Shown here one piece after another: positions 1 through 10,880 of a DNA stretch of 64,000 nucleotides (position 1 is the stretch's first letter; every line of letters starts with the position of its first letter). Source of the DNA: Davidsoniella eucalypti (lineage: Eukaryota; Ascomycota; Sordariomycetes; Microascales; Ceratocystidaceae); contig RMBW01000011.1 in the NCBI GenBank assembly GCA_004009845.1, forward strand, positions 372,001 through 436,000, read 5' to 3'. The notes under the pieces were generated by a model, which did not search any database, was not told the origin of the DNA, and was given only the letters and a program-made list of their open reading frames with translations. The position numbers were made by a program, and so were the translations under genes.

Positions 1-1
1 C

Positions 2-1684
2 AAGGTCATTTCCGAGCTCGATGGTGTTTACATGAAGGTCTTCCTAAACCCTCGTGAAAAGCTTACTGAACTTCCCCTGAAGCGTTTCTGGCGTCACGTT
101 TTAGAGTCGAAGCCGACTTTCAACGAAGAGACTGGCAAAATCGAAGGGCCTCACGGTGTTTTCAATGGTCTCCCATCCGAAGCTCTCCTTAACGTGAAAC
201 TCGATGTTCCCCCTCTATGGCTCGTCGCGCCCAAGTCTTCCATTTACGATCCCGACAACATCAAGCTGAGCTCCGCTAAAAGCGATGTCGAAGCATTGTA
301 CGAGTTACAAAGTATCTTGATAGAAGGTCATTCGCGCGACGGTCCATCTTCACCTCCCCGTGGTGCTCAGCTCGTGCTAGCTACTGAGAAGAACCCCCAT
401 CAAGAGGACACCATCATTATGGCGAACATCGGCTACTTCCAGTTCAAAGCGAACCCTGGATTCTTCAACATCCAACTTATGCCTGGACGTAGTTCTGATA
501 TCTTCGAAATTGAAAGCGTTGGCTCCAAAGGATACAGCGCTGTTCTCGGTGATGAAGGCACAGAGGTCTGCGTCATGAGCTTCCAGGGCGCCACCCTTTA
601 CCCCCGTCTAGTTCGTAAACCGGGTATGGAAAATTCCGATGTCCTTGCTGTGGAGGAAGATTCATCTCTACTAGCCAAGGGTAAAAAGTTCGCCAATGGT
701 CTATTCGGTGCCAAGAAGTCAGCGTCAGACGAGGAGCATGCCGAGATCAACATTTTCTCTGTTGCTAGTGGTCATCTCTACGAGCGCATGCTCAATATCA
801 TGATGGTCAGTGTCATGAAGAACACCAAGCACACAGTCAAGTTTTGGTTCATTGAGCAGTTCCTCTCGCCATCTTTCAAGGATTTTATCCCGTATCTTGC
901 TGAAGAGTACGGCTTCAAGTATGAGATGGTTGCGTATAAGTGGCCTCATTGGCTCCGTGGCCAGAAAGAAAAGCAGCGTGAGATTTGGGGCTACAAGATT
1001 CTATTCTTGGATGTTCTATTCCCTATTTCTCTAGACAAGGTTATCTTTGTCGACGCTGATCAGATTGTCCGTACAGACATGATAGATCTGGTCAATGTCG
1101 ATCTACAGGGTGCCCCATACGGCTTTACTCCCATGTGTGACTCTCGTGTGGAAATGGAAGGTTTCCGCTTCTGGAAGCAGGGTTACTGGGCGAATTATCT
1201 CCGTGGTCACCCCTACCATATCTCAGCCCTCTACGTGGTCGATCTCAAGCAATTCCGCAGACTCGCTGCCGGTGACCGTCTACGCCAATCGTACCATGGT
1301 CTCAGTGCCGATCCCAACTCACTATCTAACCTTGACCAAGATCTGCCAAACCACATGCAATTCCAACTTAAGATCCATAGTCTACCACAAGAGTGGTTAT
1401 GGTGCGAAACTTGGTGTAGCGATGAGAGTCTCAAGGAGGCACGCACGATCGATCTATGCAATAACCCGGAAACTAAAGAACCAAAGCTAGATCGCGCGCG
1501 TCGGCAGGTTCCGGAATGGACGCAGTATGATGATGAAATCGCGGCTGTAGACCGTAAGAGACGCGGTGTGGAGGCTCCAAAGGAGAGTATCGCTGTTGAA
1601 GAGACCGTCGTCGTGGAAAAGAATACTAAGAGCCGGGCATGGGAGGAGCCGTCTGTTGTTCCCACCGTCAAGGATGAACTATGA
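2..1684 (+). CDS. UGGT: UDP-glucose:glycoprotein glucosyltransferase, C-terminal part (5' end outside window)
   Basis: This ER-lumen quality-control enzyme re-glucosylates misfolded N-glycoproteins so that calnexin-type chaperones rebind them. The reading frame is open from base 2, upstream of the first visible Met, and the first residues (ELDGVYMKVFLNP) are typical of the middle of the protein, so the N-terminal thioredoxin-like region lies outside the window. The GT24 catalytic domain occupies roughly nt 750-1500: INIFSVASGHLYERML opens it, VIFVDADQIVRTD carries the DxD-type metal/UDP-glucose motif, and SNLDQDLPNHMQ and EWLWCETWC follow. The protein ends in KDEL directly before the TGA, an ER-retrieval signal that fits the function. 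No intron is seen in this part. The fungal name may be gpt1/KRE5-like, but catalytic residues argue for a true UGGT. Confidence 0.96.
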   Translation, partial: KVISELDGVYMKVFLNPREKLTELPLKRFWRHVLESKPTFNEETGKIEGPHGVFNGLPSEALLNVKLDVPPLWLVAPKSSIYDPDNIKLSSAKSDVEALYELQSILIEGHSRDGPSSPPRGAQLVLATEKNPHQEDTIIMANIGYFQFKANPGFFNIQLMPGRSSDIFEIESVGSKGYSAVLGDEGTEVCVMSFQGATLYPRLVRKPGMENSDVLAVEEDSSLLAKGKKFANGLFGAKKSASDEEHAEINIFSVASGHLYERMLNIMMVSVMKNTKHTVKFWFIEQFLSPSFKDFIPYLAEEYGFKYEMVAYKWPHWLRGQKEKQREIWGYKILFLDVLFPISLDKVIFVDADQIVRTDMIDLVNVDLQGAPYGFTPMCDSRVEMEGFRFWKQGYWANYLRGHPYHISALYVVDLKQFRRLAAGDRLRQSYHGLSADPNSLSNLDQDLPNHMQFQLKIHSLPQEWLWCETWCSDESLKEARTIDLCNNPETKEPKLDRARRQVPEWTQYDDEIAAVDRKRRGVEAPKESIAVEETVVVEKNTKSRAWEEPSVVPTVKDEL

Positions 1685-3539
1685 ACATATGAAATTATTG
1701 CGTTCTATGTATCCGATGAGTACCTAGATCAAGTTTATAAAATATACTAACCATATTTCTTTACTCAAAAATGGTCATTCATATTGAATAGTTGCTTCTT
1801 TTGTCTGATAGTACTTGGCTTCTATTCTACTAAATATGTGTATAAACCAAAGAACAAACACTAGGGTTAAGGATTTATTTAGAAGTATTTTGGTATGCGA
1901 TAAGAGAAAACTATTATACACCGCCTTTTATATTTGGCACACCGCTTCCAAAAAAAGAAAACTGAACCTCAACACACCCCCCTACTTATCTGAAGAATAT
2001 TTTGAATAGACTGACCAACTAAAAAAACACCAACTTACAATCTTTCCACAATCAACTCGCATTCTGTCGATCATAGCAGGGGATCTGAGGGACTTTACTG
2101 ACAGTATCGAGCAGCTCCTAGAAAATATATATTTGTCTTATAGGCAGCAAGTTGCAGACCAAAGAGTGAAACTAAGAAGTACTCATTACTCTTCAGCATG
2201 GTTAGGGTCCCTTAATCATGAGGTATCTTACAATTGTTACAACACAACATAAACAAGTTCTCCTCTCACGATACTCTAAATCACAACGAATGTCCAAAGG
2301 ACAGCCTTGTTCATGATTGCAATTTGGCTTGCCATGTTCATGAAATGCAGGGAAAAGAAACTCTTACGAAAGAGGACACTGACCAGTGTTATCGGCTGGA
2401 CCAAGGTGCTGTTTTGGCTGATTTTCTTTTGAGAATCATTGAGCGATATTGTTGGAGGCCGTAAAGGTAGGCCTAAAGGTGCTCCCAATAAGGGTAGAGT
2501 TCGTGTGCCTTGCCTGCCGAATTTAGCTAAACCTTGATTAGTTAATTGCTTGCTTCTTTGCCTATCTGTATTTGTATCTGTACTTTCAATTCATATTTAG
2601 CTTAGTTACAATGCCCTTGCTTTTTTGCTTTTCATAATGAATTCCCCAATTCATATAATATTCTTCTGGTAACTCTTCTTCTTTTGGATCTCATTCTTTT
2701 TTGTATTCTATTGAGGGGCAGTTTTTCCAAAACCGGCAGAAAAACGATAAGGGTGAAAAACCCTAGAAGTAAATGCCTAATTTGGACAAGCGAGTTTTCT
2801 CATACTCATGGCGCTTTATTTATTTACCGGGTAAACACCGGTAGTATGTTTGTAGTTGTCTCAACATTGCACTAAGCTTCTGAATGCCCCACTTCGACTT
2901 AGCAGTTCACAAAGGGACACGCTTCAGTTTGGTGACTTGGCCTCAAGAGAAGGCGAAGCGATTTGGCAGCTGTTCGTGAGAGAATTTGCTGCGATGGGTG
3001 CATAGAAACGGTAGTAGAATAATTGAAAGAACACTTATACATATTGGCCAATTGGCCTTGAATTAGCGTTTACTTGACATTGACTGCTGTAAACGTTCAC
3101 ATTTGGGAAAGCTTCGTTAAACGTGGCAGCTACTTCTACCCCTGGACATCAGCTCTTGGACCTGATTTAATTAAAAGCTCTTCATAGTTGCTCAGCTTTT
3201 TCTTTGCAGCCTATAGTGCTCGGCCAAGGCTACTAAACCTAGAAAAACCCCCCAAAAAGAACAATTGGTAGCCGTTTTGAACTGAAATCAATCTCCTTGC
3301 TACACATCTAGCTAAAACCAAAACCAACTATCTACATCAAAACAACCCTCAACCCCCTCCACGGCACCGTCACCCGCCATCTATTTTCCATCGACGAATT
3401 AGCCATTGGCAGCAATTGGCAGTTGAGCATTGGTTTGTACAGCTTCTACTAGTGCCGGGCTGCTTCTTCGCTCTATTTTACTTGATCGTTGTCTCGCAAT
3501 TGCAATCCGGGAGTTGGCGCAGGCGCTGTAACCACCACA
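1685..3539. other. Intergenic region between UGGT and alpha-COP
   Basis: No convincing gene. AT-rich sequence with a possible decayed coding relic at about 2262-2537 (listed separately). The stretch 3300-3539 is rich in CAA/CCA and CT tracts and is probably the alpha-COP promoter and 5' leader. Confidence 0.5.
2262..2537 (+). pseudogene. Possible transposon-type coding relic with AT-hook-like basic tail
   Basis: One frame reads protein-like sequence through a single internal TGA (2430-2432). The part after the stop reads IVGGRKGRPKGAPNKG, containing an AT-hook-like GRPKG core flanked by basic residues, and ends at a TGA at 2535-2537. Before the stop the same frame is basic and hydrophobic. 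No homologue is recognised. AT-hooks of this kind occur in transposases and chromatin proteins, so a transposon relic is the best guess, with low confidence. Confidence 0.2.
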
Positions 3540-6500
3540 ATGTCGACCGCCTCCGGAATGTTGACAAAGGTAAGCAAGCTCCAAGCTGTGGCTGTTTGCC
3601 AGGACTACTTGTAGCCAGTATAGAGCTGCTCGTACTGCTGGAACTGCCCGCCTAGGACGATAAGCTACAAATAATAGCTCGCTAACATTGTTGTCTGTCT
3701 AGTTCGAGTCCAAGTCCTCGCGGGCTAAGGGCATCGCCTTCCATCCCAAGCGGTGAGAACCCCAATTCACACAATCCCGTGCTACATGCCCTAGACCTTC
3801 GACCGAACACACCGAGAAATACGCAATAGACATATGATATGCTACGATGCCTGATCCGTGCTTCAACCTCCGTAGTCACCGACGCTCGTCATCGCGAACA
3901 CGCGTACACTAACTAGAGACTGCTGCTTTTCTTCTAGGCCATGGATTCTCGTATCTCTCCACTCCTCCACCATCCAGCTTTGGGATTACCGCATGGGAAC
4001 CCTAATCGACCGTTTCGAAGAGCACGATGGCCCCGTCAGAGCCGTCGACTTCCACCCTACGCAGCCACTGTTCGTCAGTGGTGGCGACGACTACAAGATC
4101 AAAGTCTGGTCTTACCAGACACGGCGGTGTCTGTTCACGCTAAATGGCCATCTTGACTACATCCGCACTGTTTTCTTCCACCACGAACTTCCCTGGATTC
4201 TATCTTGCTCTGATGACCAGACCATCCGTATATGGAACTGGCAGAACAGATCACTGAGTAAGTCAAGCTATAGTAGTAGTGCGCTCCGCAACAGTAGACG
4301 GCGCTAACCAAGTTCTGTGTCTACGCATAGTTTGCACCATGACTGGCCATAACCACTATGTCATGTGCGCTCAGTTCCACCCCAAGGAGGACCTAGTCGT
4401 TTCCGCCTCTCTCGATCAGTCCGTCCGTGTGTGGGATATCTCCGGCCTACGCAAGAAACACTCCGCCCCGACCTCGTCCCTTTCGTTTGAAGACCAGATG
4501 GCCCGTCGCAACCAAGAACAGGCCGATATGTTTGGCAACACCGATGCCGTTGTAAAGTTCGTTCTCGAGGGCCATGATCGCGGTGTCAACTGGGTTGCTT
4601 TCCATCCCACCATGCCTTTGATCGTATCTGCCGGCGACGATCGTCTTGTGAAGCTCTGGCGCATGAGCGAAACCAAGGCCTGGGAGGTTGATACCTGCCG
4701 CGGCCACTTCCAGAATGCTTCGGCCTGTTTGTTCCACCCTCATCAGGATCTAATTCTATCGGTTGGTGAGGATAAGACAATCCGTGTGTGGGATCTCAAC
4801 AAGCGCACTGCTGTGCAGTCTTTCAAGCGCGAGAACGAGCGCATCTGGATAATCGCTGCCCACCCTGAGATCAACCTATTTGCCGTCGGTCACGATAACG
4901 GTGTTATGGTCTTCAAGCTGGAGCGTGAACGCCCAGCTAGCGCCATGCACCAAAACTCTCTATTCTACATCACCAAGGATAAGCACGTCAAGTCTTATGA
5001 CTTTAAGAAGAACGCCGAGGGCCCTACCCTGCTCGTTCTCAAGAAGCTTGGCTCGCCTTGGACCCCTCCCCGTACTTTGTCTTACAACCCGGCTGAGCGC
5101 TCGATACTGGTCACTTCTCCTGCTGATGGCGGCTCGTACGAGCTAATCAGTCTTCCTCGTGAGGGCTCAGGTGCCATCGAGTCGCCTGACTCGAAGCGTG
5201 GTCAGGGCAACTCTGCCATCTTTGTTGCGCGTAACCGCTTTGCCGTTCTCAACACTGCGACTCAATCAATCGATATCAAAGACCTCGGCAACAATATCAC
5301 TCGTTCTTTCAAGCCTCCGGTTGGCACCACTGACATCTACTTTGGTGGCACTGGCAACCTTCTGATTATCGCTCCCACTGCTGTCTACCTATATGACATT
5401 CAACAAAAGAAGGTCATTGCCGAGCTACCCGTAGCTGGTGTCAAGTACGTTGTTTGGTCCAACGACAACCGCACTGCTGCTCTGTTGAGTAAACACAACA
5501 TCACAATTGTTTCGAAGAGTCTTGAGCAACTTAGTGCGCTGCACGAGACTATCCGTATCAAGAGTGCTTGCTGGGATGATACTGGCGTTCTGTTGTACTC
5601 CACTCTCAACCATGTTAAGTACACTCTACTCAACGGCGACAATGGTATCGTCCGCACCTTAGACCAGACTGTATACCTGGTTCGCGTCCAAGGCCGTAAC
5701 CTATACTGCCTAGATCGCAGTGCTAAGCCGCGCCTTCTACCCATCGATCCTACTGAGTACCGCTTCAAGCTTGCTCTCGTCAAGCGCAACTACGAAGAAA
5801 TGCTACATATCATCCGCAACTCCTCGCTTGTTGGCCAGTCGATCATCGCCTACTTACAACAAAAGGGCTACCCCGAGATCGCTCTACAGTTTGTCCAGGA
5901 CCCCGCAACCCGCTTCGAGCTAGCTATCGAGTGTGGCAACCTAGACGTCGCTGTCGAGATGGGCCGTGAGCTAGACAAGCCTCAGCTATGGCAGAGACTC
6001 GGAGCCGAGGCTCTGGCGCACGGTAACCACCAATTTGTAGAAATGTGCTACCAAAAGCTCAAGAGCTTCGACAAACTATCCTTCCTATACCTATGCTCAG
6101 GTGATCACAACAAGCTCGCTCGCATGGCCAAGATTGCCGAGCACCGTGGTGATTTTACTTCGCGCTTCCAAAACGCTATCTACCTGGGAGATGTCGAAGA
6201 TCGTATCCAGATGTTCAAGGAGATTGACATGTATCCTCTTGCTTACATCACCGCCAAGGCCCATGGTCTCGACGAGGAATGCCAGGCTATCCTCGAAGCC
6301 ACCGGCCTGACCGAGGAAGAAATCAGCGTTCCTTTGTCTGGAGATGCGCTGACTGTTCCTAAAGCTGTCGTGCCGACCTACAAGGCCAACTGGCCTACCA
6401 AGGCATCTTCCCAGTCAGTATTTGAGAAGGCTCTTCTCGGCCAGGTCGAAGGCCTCTCCCTGGAGGACGATGCTGCTGGAGAGAACCTAATGGATGTTGA

Positions 6501-7680
6501 TGGTGATGATTCCGAGGCCAAGGCAGCCACAGCTGGTGCCTCCGCTGACGTTGACGACGAGGACGACGCTGCTGGCTGGGACATGGGCGACGATGTTGTG
6601 CCCGAGATTGAGGGTGATTTTGTCAATGTAGAGAGTGATGAGTCCGGTGGTGCTGCTGTCAGTGAAGCTGAGATTTGGGCCCGTAACTCACCTCTTGCTG
6701 CTGATCACGTTGCTGGTGGTTCATTTGAAACGGCCATGCAGCTACTCAACCGCCAGGTTGGTGCTGTCAACTTTGCCCCTCTCAAGCCTCGTTTCCTTGA
6801 GGTGTTCTCTGCTTCCAAGACATATCTACCTGCATCATCTGGTCTCCCTCCTCTAGTCAACTATGTCCGTAGAACACTTGAAGAGACTGATGCGCGGTCA
6901 TTTTTGCCTATCGTGCCGCGGGATCTTGAGCATCTAGCCAGCCACGATTTGCAGCGTGGTTATGATGCTATGAAGGCGAATAAGCTAGAAGAGGGCATCA
7001 ACGTATTCAAGGGTATCTTGCATGCCATCCTAATTAACGCTGTATCCAGTGAAAGCGAGGTTGCCGAGGCCAAGAAACTAGTCGCATCTGCCAGCGAGTA
7101 CACAGTAGCCATGGGCATTGAGCTTTCGCGCCGTGTACTGGGCTCACCTGCGGCCGTTGCCGAAAACCCCGAGCTTTTGAAGCGCAGTCTGGAACTATCT
7201 GCTTACTTCACAATTCCCAAGATCGAGGTGCCTCACAGACAGCTTGTTCTCGGCGCGGCCATGCAGCAAGCTGTAAGAGCGAAAAACTACAACTCGGCCT
7301 TGAGCTTTGCCAGCCGAGTTATTGCCAACGGTGGTTCTGGCAAGATTGTTGACAATGTAAGTCGCTTAAATGCCATAGACCATCCCTTTTGTCTCATATC
7401 GGTCACACAAATTTACTAATTAAAATGTGGTGTATAGGCCAAGAAAACTAAGGCTCAGTGCGAGCGCAACCCTAATGATGCTGTCGAGATCGATTTTGAT
7501 CAGTTTGCGGAATTTGAGATTTGTGCTGCATCACACACACCAATCTACAGCGGATCTGCATTTGAAGAGTGTGCATTTGACGGTTCAAAATATCAACCAA
7601 AATTCAAGGGCCAGGTATGTCGCGTGTGTGAGGTTTGCGAGATCGGCAAGCATGGCAGCGGCCTTAAGTTATTCGCTTAA
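3540..7680 (+). CDS. COP1: Coatomer subunit alpha (alpha-COP)
   Basis: Large scaffold subunit of the COPI coat on Golgi-derived vesicles; it binds dilysine cargo through N-terminal WD40 propellers and forms the B-subcomplex with beta' and epsilon-COP. Five exons by splice consensus: 3540-3569, 3703-3752, 3938-4257, 4331-7356 and 7438-7680, giving about 1222 aa, the usual family length. The start MSTASGMLTKFESKSSRAKG continues exactly across the first intron. WD40 repeats fill residues 1 to about 300, e.g. GHLDYIRTVFFHHELPWIL and SASLDQSVRVWDISG. An alpha-solenoid with an acidic linker follows (nt 6460-6620), then the conserved COPI C-terminal domain, ending with paired Cys motifs (CRVCEVCEIG) before GLKLFA. 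Introns 1-3 cluster at the 5' end, as is common in fungal genes. CTA leucine codons look frequent throughout. Confidence 0.98.
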
Positions 7681-8331
7681 TTGCCTCGTAGAATGTACTA
7701 GAACGAGAGAAGGGCTTACTAGGGATGAGGCAAGTAAGGATAAACGCCTTTATTTTTACAACACGTCTTATTCGTTTCTGTGTTGTTGTTTTTTTAGTTC
7801 ACTTGATGTACTCAATAAGAACATTTGTTCATCTTCTCTGCATATCATCAAGACATATTTCTTTCACGTGACCTCGAACAACAGCAATCCACCATATAAT
7901 GGCCGTCTATTCTAGTTGGCGAACTAAAATTGTCCTTTCGACAACAGCTTAATGAAACAATATTGATTTGCATTACTTCTATGTAGACTTGGATCTAGTT
8001 AGTATATGGTGCGTTTATGTGTGACTACAACTACAACTACAAGTATGTCGAGATTCCAAACGGCTATATTTTTTACTTAGAGAATCGTATCGCACCTTAG
8101 AACACTTAAAATGGTAGTCTTTCTCAAATTACAATAATCCTATGACGTGTATAAAGTAGTTGACTATAGGCCATGAAGTTTTAACTAAGCCTTTTTTTAT
8201 TTTTATTTATTTTTAATTCATTTATCTTATGGAGCTATGAAGATTTTAAAGGAAACAACGAATAAATCAATACCAACAACAAAACATTACAGAAAACAAG
8301 TAGAAACGTAACGCAAAATCAAAGAAAATCA
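7681..8331. other. Intergenic region 3' of alpha-COP
   Basis: AT-rich, no gene seen. It contains one short A-tailed repeat (about 8191-8243, minus orientation), listed separately. Confidence 0.5.
8191..8243 (-). repeat. Short A-tailed dispersed repeat, copy 1
   Basis: On the minus strand it reads CTTCATAGCTCCATAAGATA followed by AATGAATTAAAAA and an A-rich tail. It matches the copies near 10.8, 12.9, 23.1 and 55.2 kb. A target-site duplication is not clear here; GAAGTTTTAA and GAAGATTTTAAA flank it imperfectly. Confidence 0.55.
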
Positions 8332-8736
8332 ATGAAGACGATCCCGTCTCACGATGATGAAAACCTTCACCACCCTACTCTTTTATTTTCTACACACACC
8401 ACAATGACATCATCATCTATGGATAAAGGGCTATCTAATGGTATAGATACCACAGACGCCCCTGTTATACAGCTTGCCCCTCCTCCAACAATACACTCTC
8501 GAGAGGCACTTTTCCAAGGCATTAATGCATGGGCTTCTGTACGTGGGTACGCCTTTTCAACTGTGTCTTCTTACACCAATGGTGGTATGAAATCAGTGGT
8601 CTATGGCTGTGATCGGCATGGCAAGCTTAACACACGTACAAAACCGTCTATACGTAAAGGCTCGTCTCGGGTAACTAGCTGTCTTTTTTCTATTCTGGCA
8701 TGCATGTTTAATCTTATAGTAGTGGTGAAGTGGTGA
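8332..8736 (+). pseudogene. MULE (Mutator-like) transposase, N-terminal fragment
   Basis: A 134-codon frame whose middle reads SREALFQGINAWASVRGYAF and then CDRHGK and SCLFSILA. This is the FAR1-like N-terminal DNA-binding segment typical of fungal MULE/Hop transposases (a duplicated Leu-Phe-x-Gly-Ile-Asn-x-Trp-Ala start, an ACDRHGK-type Cys and a following CxFS Cys). Whole transposases of this class run to many hundreds of residues. Here the frame stops after the first domain and no DDE catalytic core follows, so it is a truncated relic. Whether ATG 8332 or a downstream Met was the native start cannot be told. Confidence 0.65.
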
Positions 8737-8777
8737 TGCGATGTAAGAAATATTTTTGATTTCTTGTAATCGACGAT

Positions 8778-8799
8778 GTCACGTGGGACACCACGTGAC
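8778..8799. promoter_or_regulatory. Palindrome with two CACGTG E-boxes
   Basis: GTCACGTGG, a 4-base spacer (GACA), then CCACGTGAC form a perfect inverted repeat with 9-bp arms. Each arm holds a CACGTG core, the classic site of bHLH factors. It sits just downstream of the MULE fragment and no gene start lies close by, so it may be part of a transposon end rather than a live operator. Confidence 0.35.
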
Positions 8800-8888
8800 T
8801 AGAATTTCCTAATACGGCTAGCGTAACTGTGAAATTAGCCCGACTCTTTCAGAGCTGTCCACCAGAAAATCGGACTATATTCCATGCC

Positions 8889-9100
8889 TAATTACAGCTT
8901 TTCGCACTTAGGCCGCAATACTTTCGCGAAATCCGTTGAATTCCCATTAGGGTTCTGGTCGCCTTCAGGGCTCTGTCTTGGACATGCTCGCTGTAATTCA
9001 GCTGACAGTCTAGCCAGATTCCTAGCCATTTGATCTTCTCTGACGGGTGGATTGTCGTCCATAGGACGTCTATGTGTTCATTGCTTGCTGTGACTATGCC
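8889..9100 (-). pseudogene. Non-LTR retrotransposon (Tad-type LINE) reverse-transcriptase fragment
   Basis: The minus-strand frame reads TTIHPSEKIKWLGIWLDCQL and then NYSEHVQDRALKATRTL, which is the conserved block after the RT fingers/palm in fungal LINE ORF2 proteins (K-W-L-G-I-W-L-D followed by H-V-x-x-[KR]-A). The frame ends at TAG (8889-8891); related sequence (a FWWTAL-like stretch) seems to continue in another frame, so the copy is truncated and shifted. No RNase H or endonuclease domain is present. Confidence 0.65.
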
Positions 9101-9477
9101 TTAATAATATGTTGGAACAGCATGTAAGTACTTATGTATCAGACACTAAAAGGAAGATGAACAGGGGGAATGATACAGGGATTTCTTGTCGTGTAATATA
9201 TTTTTTCGTGGCTAAGGAATATATTTACTTGCTTATAATGAAAAGGCCAAAATTTATTTCTCAATATTTATTTCTCAATATAAATAACCTGAGGGAGATG
9301 GTTATCGACTCTATTGATAATCTATATAAACCAGCCTTTCCGCTGTATATATATCTTTTCAACTTTTAATATTTATCGATACATGAAGTTATTTTCCTAA
9401 CACCAAGGTTTGTTTGTTATATAGTGTTGAATTTCAGTTTGATGATGAGACTTGAACTAACAAATCTATTTCTTAGA

Positions 9478-9737
9478 CATCACATTACATTGATTTACAT
9501 CCGAGTTCTCCTACGATGCGTCGCATACCAACCCCTCCTCCTTTCAACCCCGAAGAACAATACAATGGACAAGACGGTGATTTGGTGATTCCTGGAGTCG
9601 AAATAGAAGATACCTTAACCAACATAACGGACAAACTGGTTGAAGAATCAAATCATCTATCGGTTGATATGGCTCACTTGGGTTCACAGTTCCAAGCTAT
9701 CCAAGATAGCTTCTACGATCATATCTTGGCTATATAG
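9478..9737 (+). CDS. Small hypothetical ORF, possible last exon
   Basis: An ATG at 9516 starts a 73-aa acidic peptide (MRRIPTPPPFNPEEQYNGQD...), ending at 9737. The frame is open back to 9478, just after a plausible intron end (TTTCTTAG, with GAACTAAC as branch point 30 nt upstream), so this may be the coding part of a terminal exon. No upstream coding exon joins in frame. The product is not recognised; its second half looks helical. It lies in a transposon-rich region and may be a relic. Confidence 0.25.
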
Positions 9738-10423
9738 ATAGTTGTTACCGACATGTATGTTTTACCATATGTGATTACCAGCAACTTCTAGACGATATAC
9801 TCATCTATCCATCATATCGTTCTATCATGAACAGATATATATATTTCCTCATGTTTGTCATTTTTATTTTAGGATAACTTTGAAGTATAAATAAGATTAA
9901 CATATATTAATGTTACATATATCGAGTTTACCTTATTATCGATGTGACGATGTTAATATTTACTATCGGGGTGTTCAGGATGTTTGAAGTTTGGTTTGAA
10001 TACATGTTGTTGGAAATAGTGGCCAAGTCATTTTTTCGTCATGACCGTGCTGGCTGTAGTCGACGACAATAGATATGTTTTGTGCTTCCGATTGCGTAGG
10101 TTATCACCAAGCCTTCGAAAGCTCTGTTAACTATTACTACATTGTTTTAAATAAATAAAATACGGTGAAATACGGTGAAATCTGACAAACAAAAATCTAG
10201 CTTCTACGTTGAAATTGACAGGGGGAAGAAAGCAATGCTTTGTGACCATTGGTTAGAAGATCCCATTACTTCAGGGAATGTGTGGTAGTAACCATACTTG
10301 TGCCTGTATATTAATGTTGGTTTGGCAATATGAAGTTCTCACGCCCTACTTTTAGCTAGGTACACAAGTAGTTAGACACTGTGCATGTTAATTTTATCAG
10401 CCCCGCAGTCGATAACAAAAACT
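9738..10423. other. Gene-free AT-rich stretch
   Basis: Nothing recognisable apart from short direct repeats such as a doubled ATACGGTGAA near 10160-10180. Confidence 0.4.
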
Positions 10424-10679
10424 GTTCTAAGAAGACGGTTAATAATACAAGGAGCTACAAAATGCTGGGCTTTCCCGGAAAGGATTAAAAGTTGAAATGC
10501 GTAGGAATATATAACCAACCACAATAAATGTTTTGTGTCAGCGGCCTACCACTGTTGAGAAGTAGGTTGTCCTTCACCTTACATTGTATACTAGTATTAG
10601 CTGGGGGCTGTGTGGCACCGAGTTGCTACATAGCTATCAAAAGCTCCATTTCCACCTTAATAAAATTGAATTAAAAAAT
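10424..10679 (+). mobile_element. SINE-like dispersed element, copy A (5'-incomplete)
   Basis: From TTCTAAG and ATAATACAAGGAGCTACAAA onward it matches, in order, the element at 49992-50348: AAATGC, the block CACTGTTGAGAAGTAGG, GTCCTT, TGTATACTAGT, GCTACATA, and the end AAGCTCCATTTCCACCTT with ATAAAATTGAATTAAAAAA. The head of the other copy (with the pol III B-box) is not found here. No clear target duplication. Confidence 0.6.
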
Positions 10680-10748
10680 CATTCCATCACAGGGATATCT
10701 TCTTCTTCATGCTTCTCAGTTTCTATGTGATACCGATATTTGTATGAA

Positions 10749-10839
10749 GGAAGTAGGTGTCTTTTTTTTTTAATTTTTTCAATTTTTTTTTCATTTATCT
10801 TATGGAGATAACTAGAGCTATGAAGATGGGAAGTAGGTG
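10749..10839 (-). mobile_element. Micro-retroposon: short A-tailed repeat, copy 2, with 11-bp target duplication
   Basis: GGAAGTAGGTG occurs at 10749-10759 and again at 10829-10839. Between them the minus strand reads CATCTTCATAGCTC...CTCCATAAGATAAATGAA followed by a long A-rich tail. Direct repeats flanking an A-tailed sequence are the hallmark of LINE-type (target-primed) insertion. The insert is only about 69 bp. Confidence 0.75.
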
Positions 10840-10880
10840 ACATATTAGTTGTCAAGTAACCAGACAAAAATCGGCGCAAC

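Noticed and set aside
7427..7915. 162-codon frame at the end of alpha-COP
   Set aside because: It is a shifted frame over the last alpha-COP exon; the spliced exon 7438-7680 gives the conserved C-terminus.
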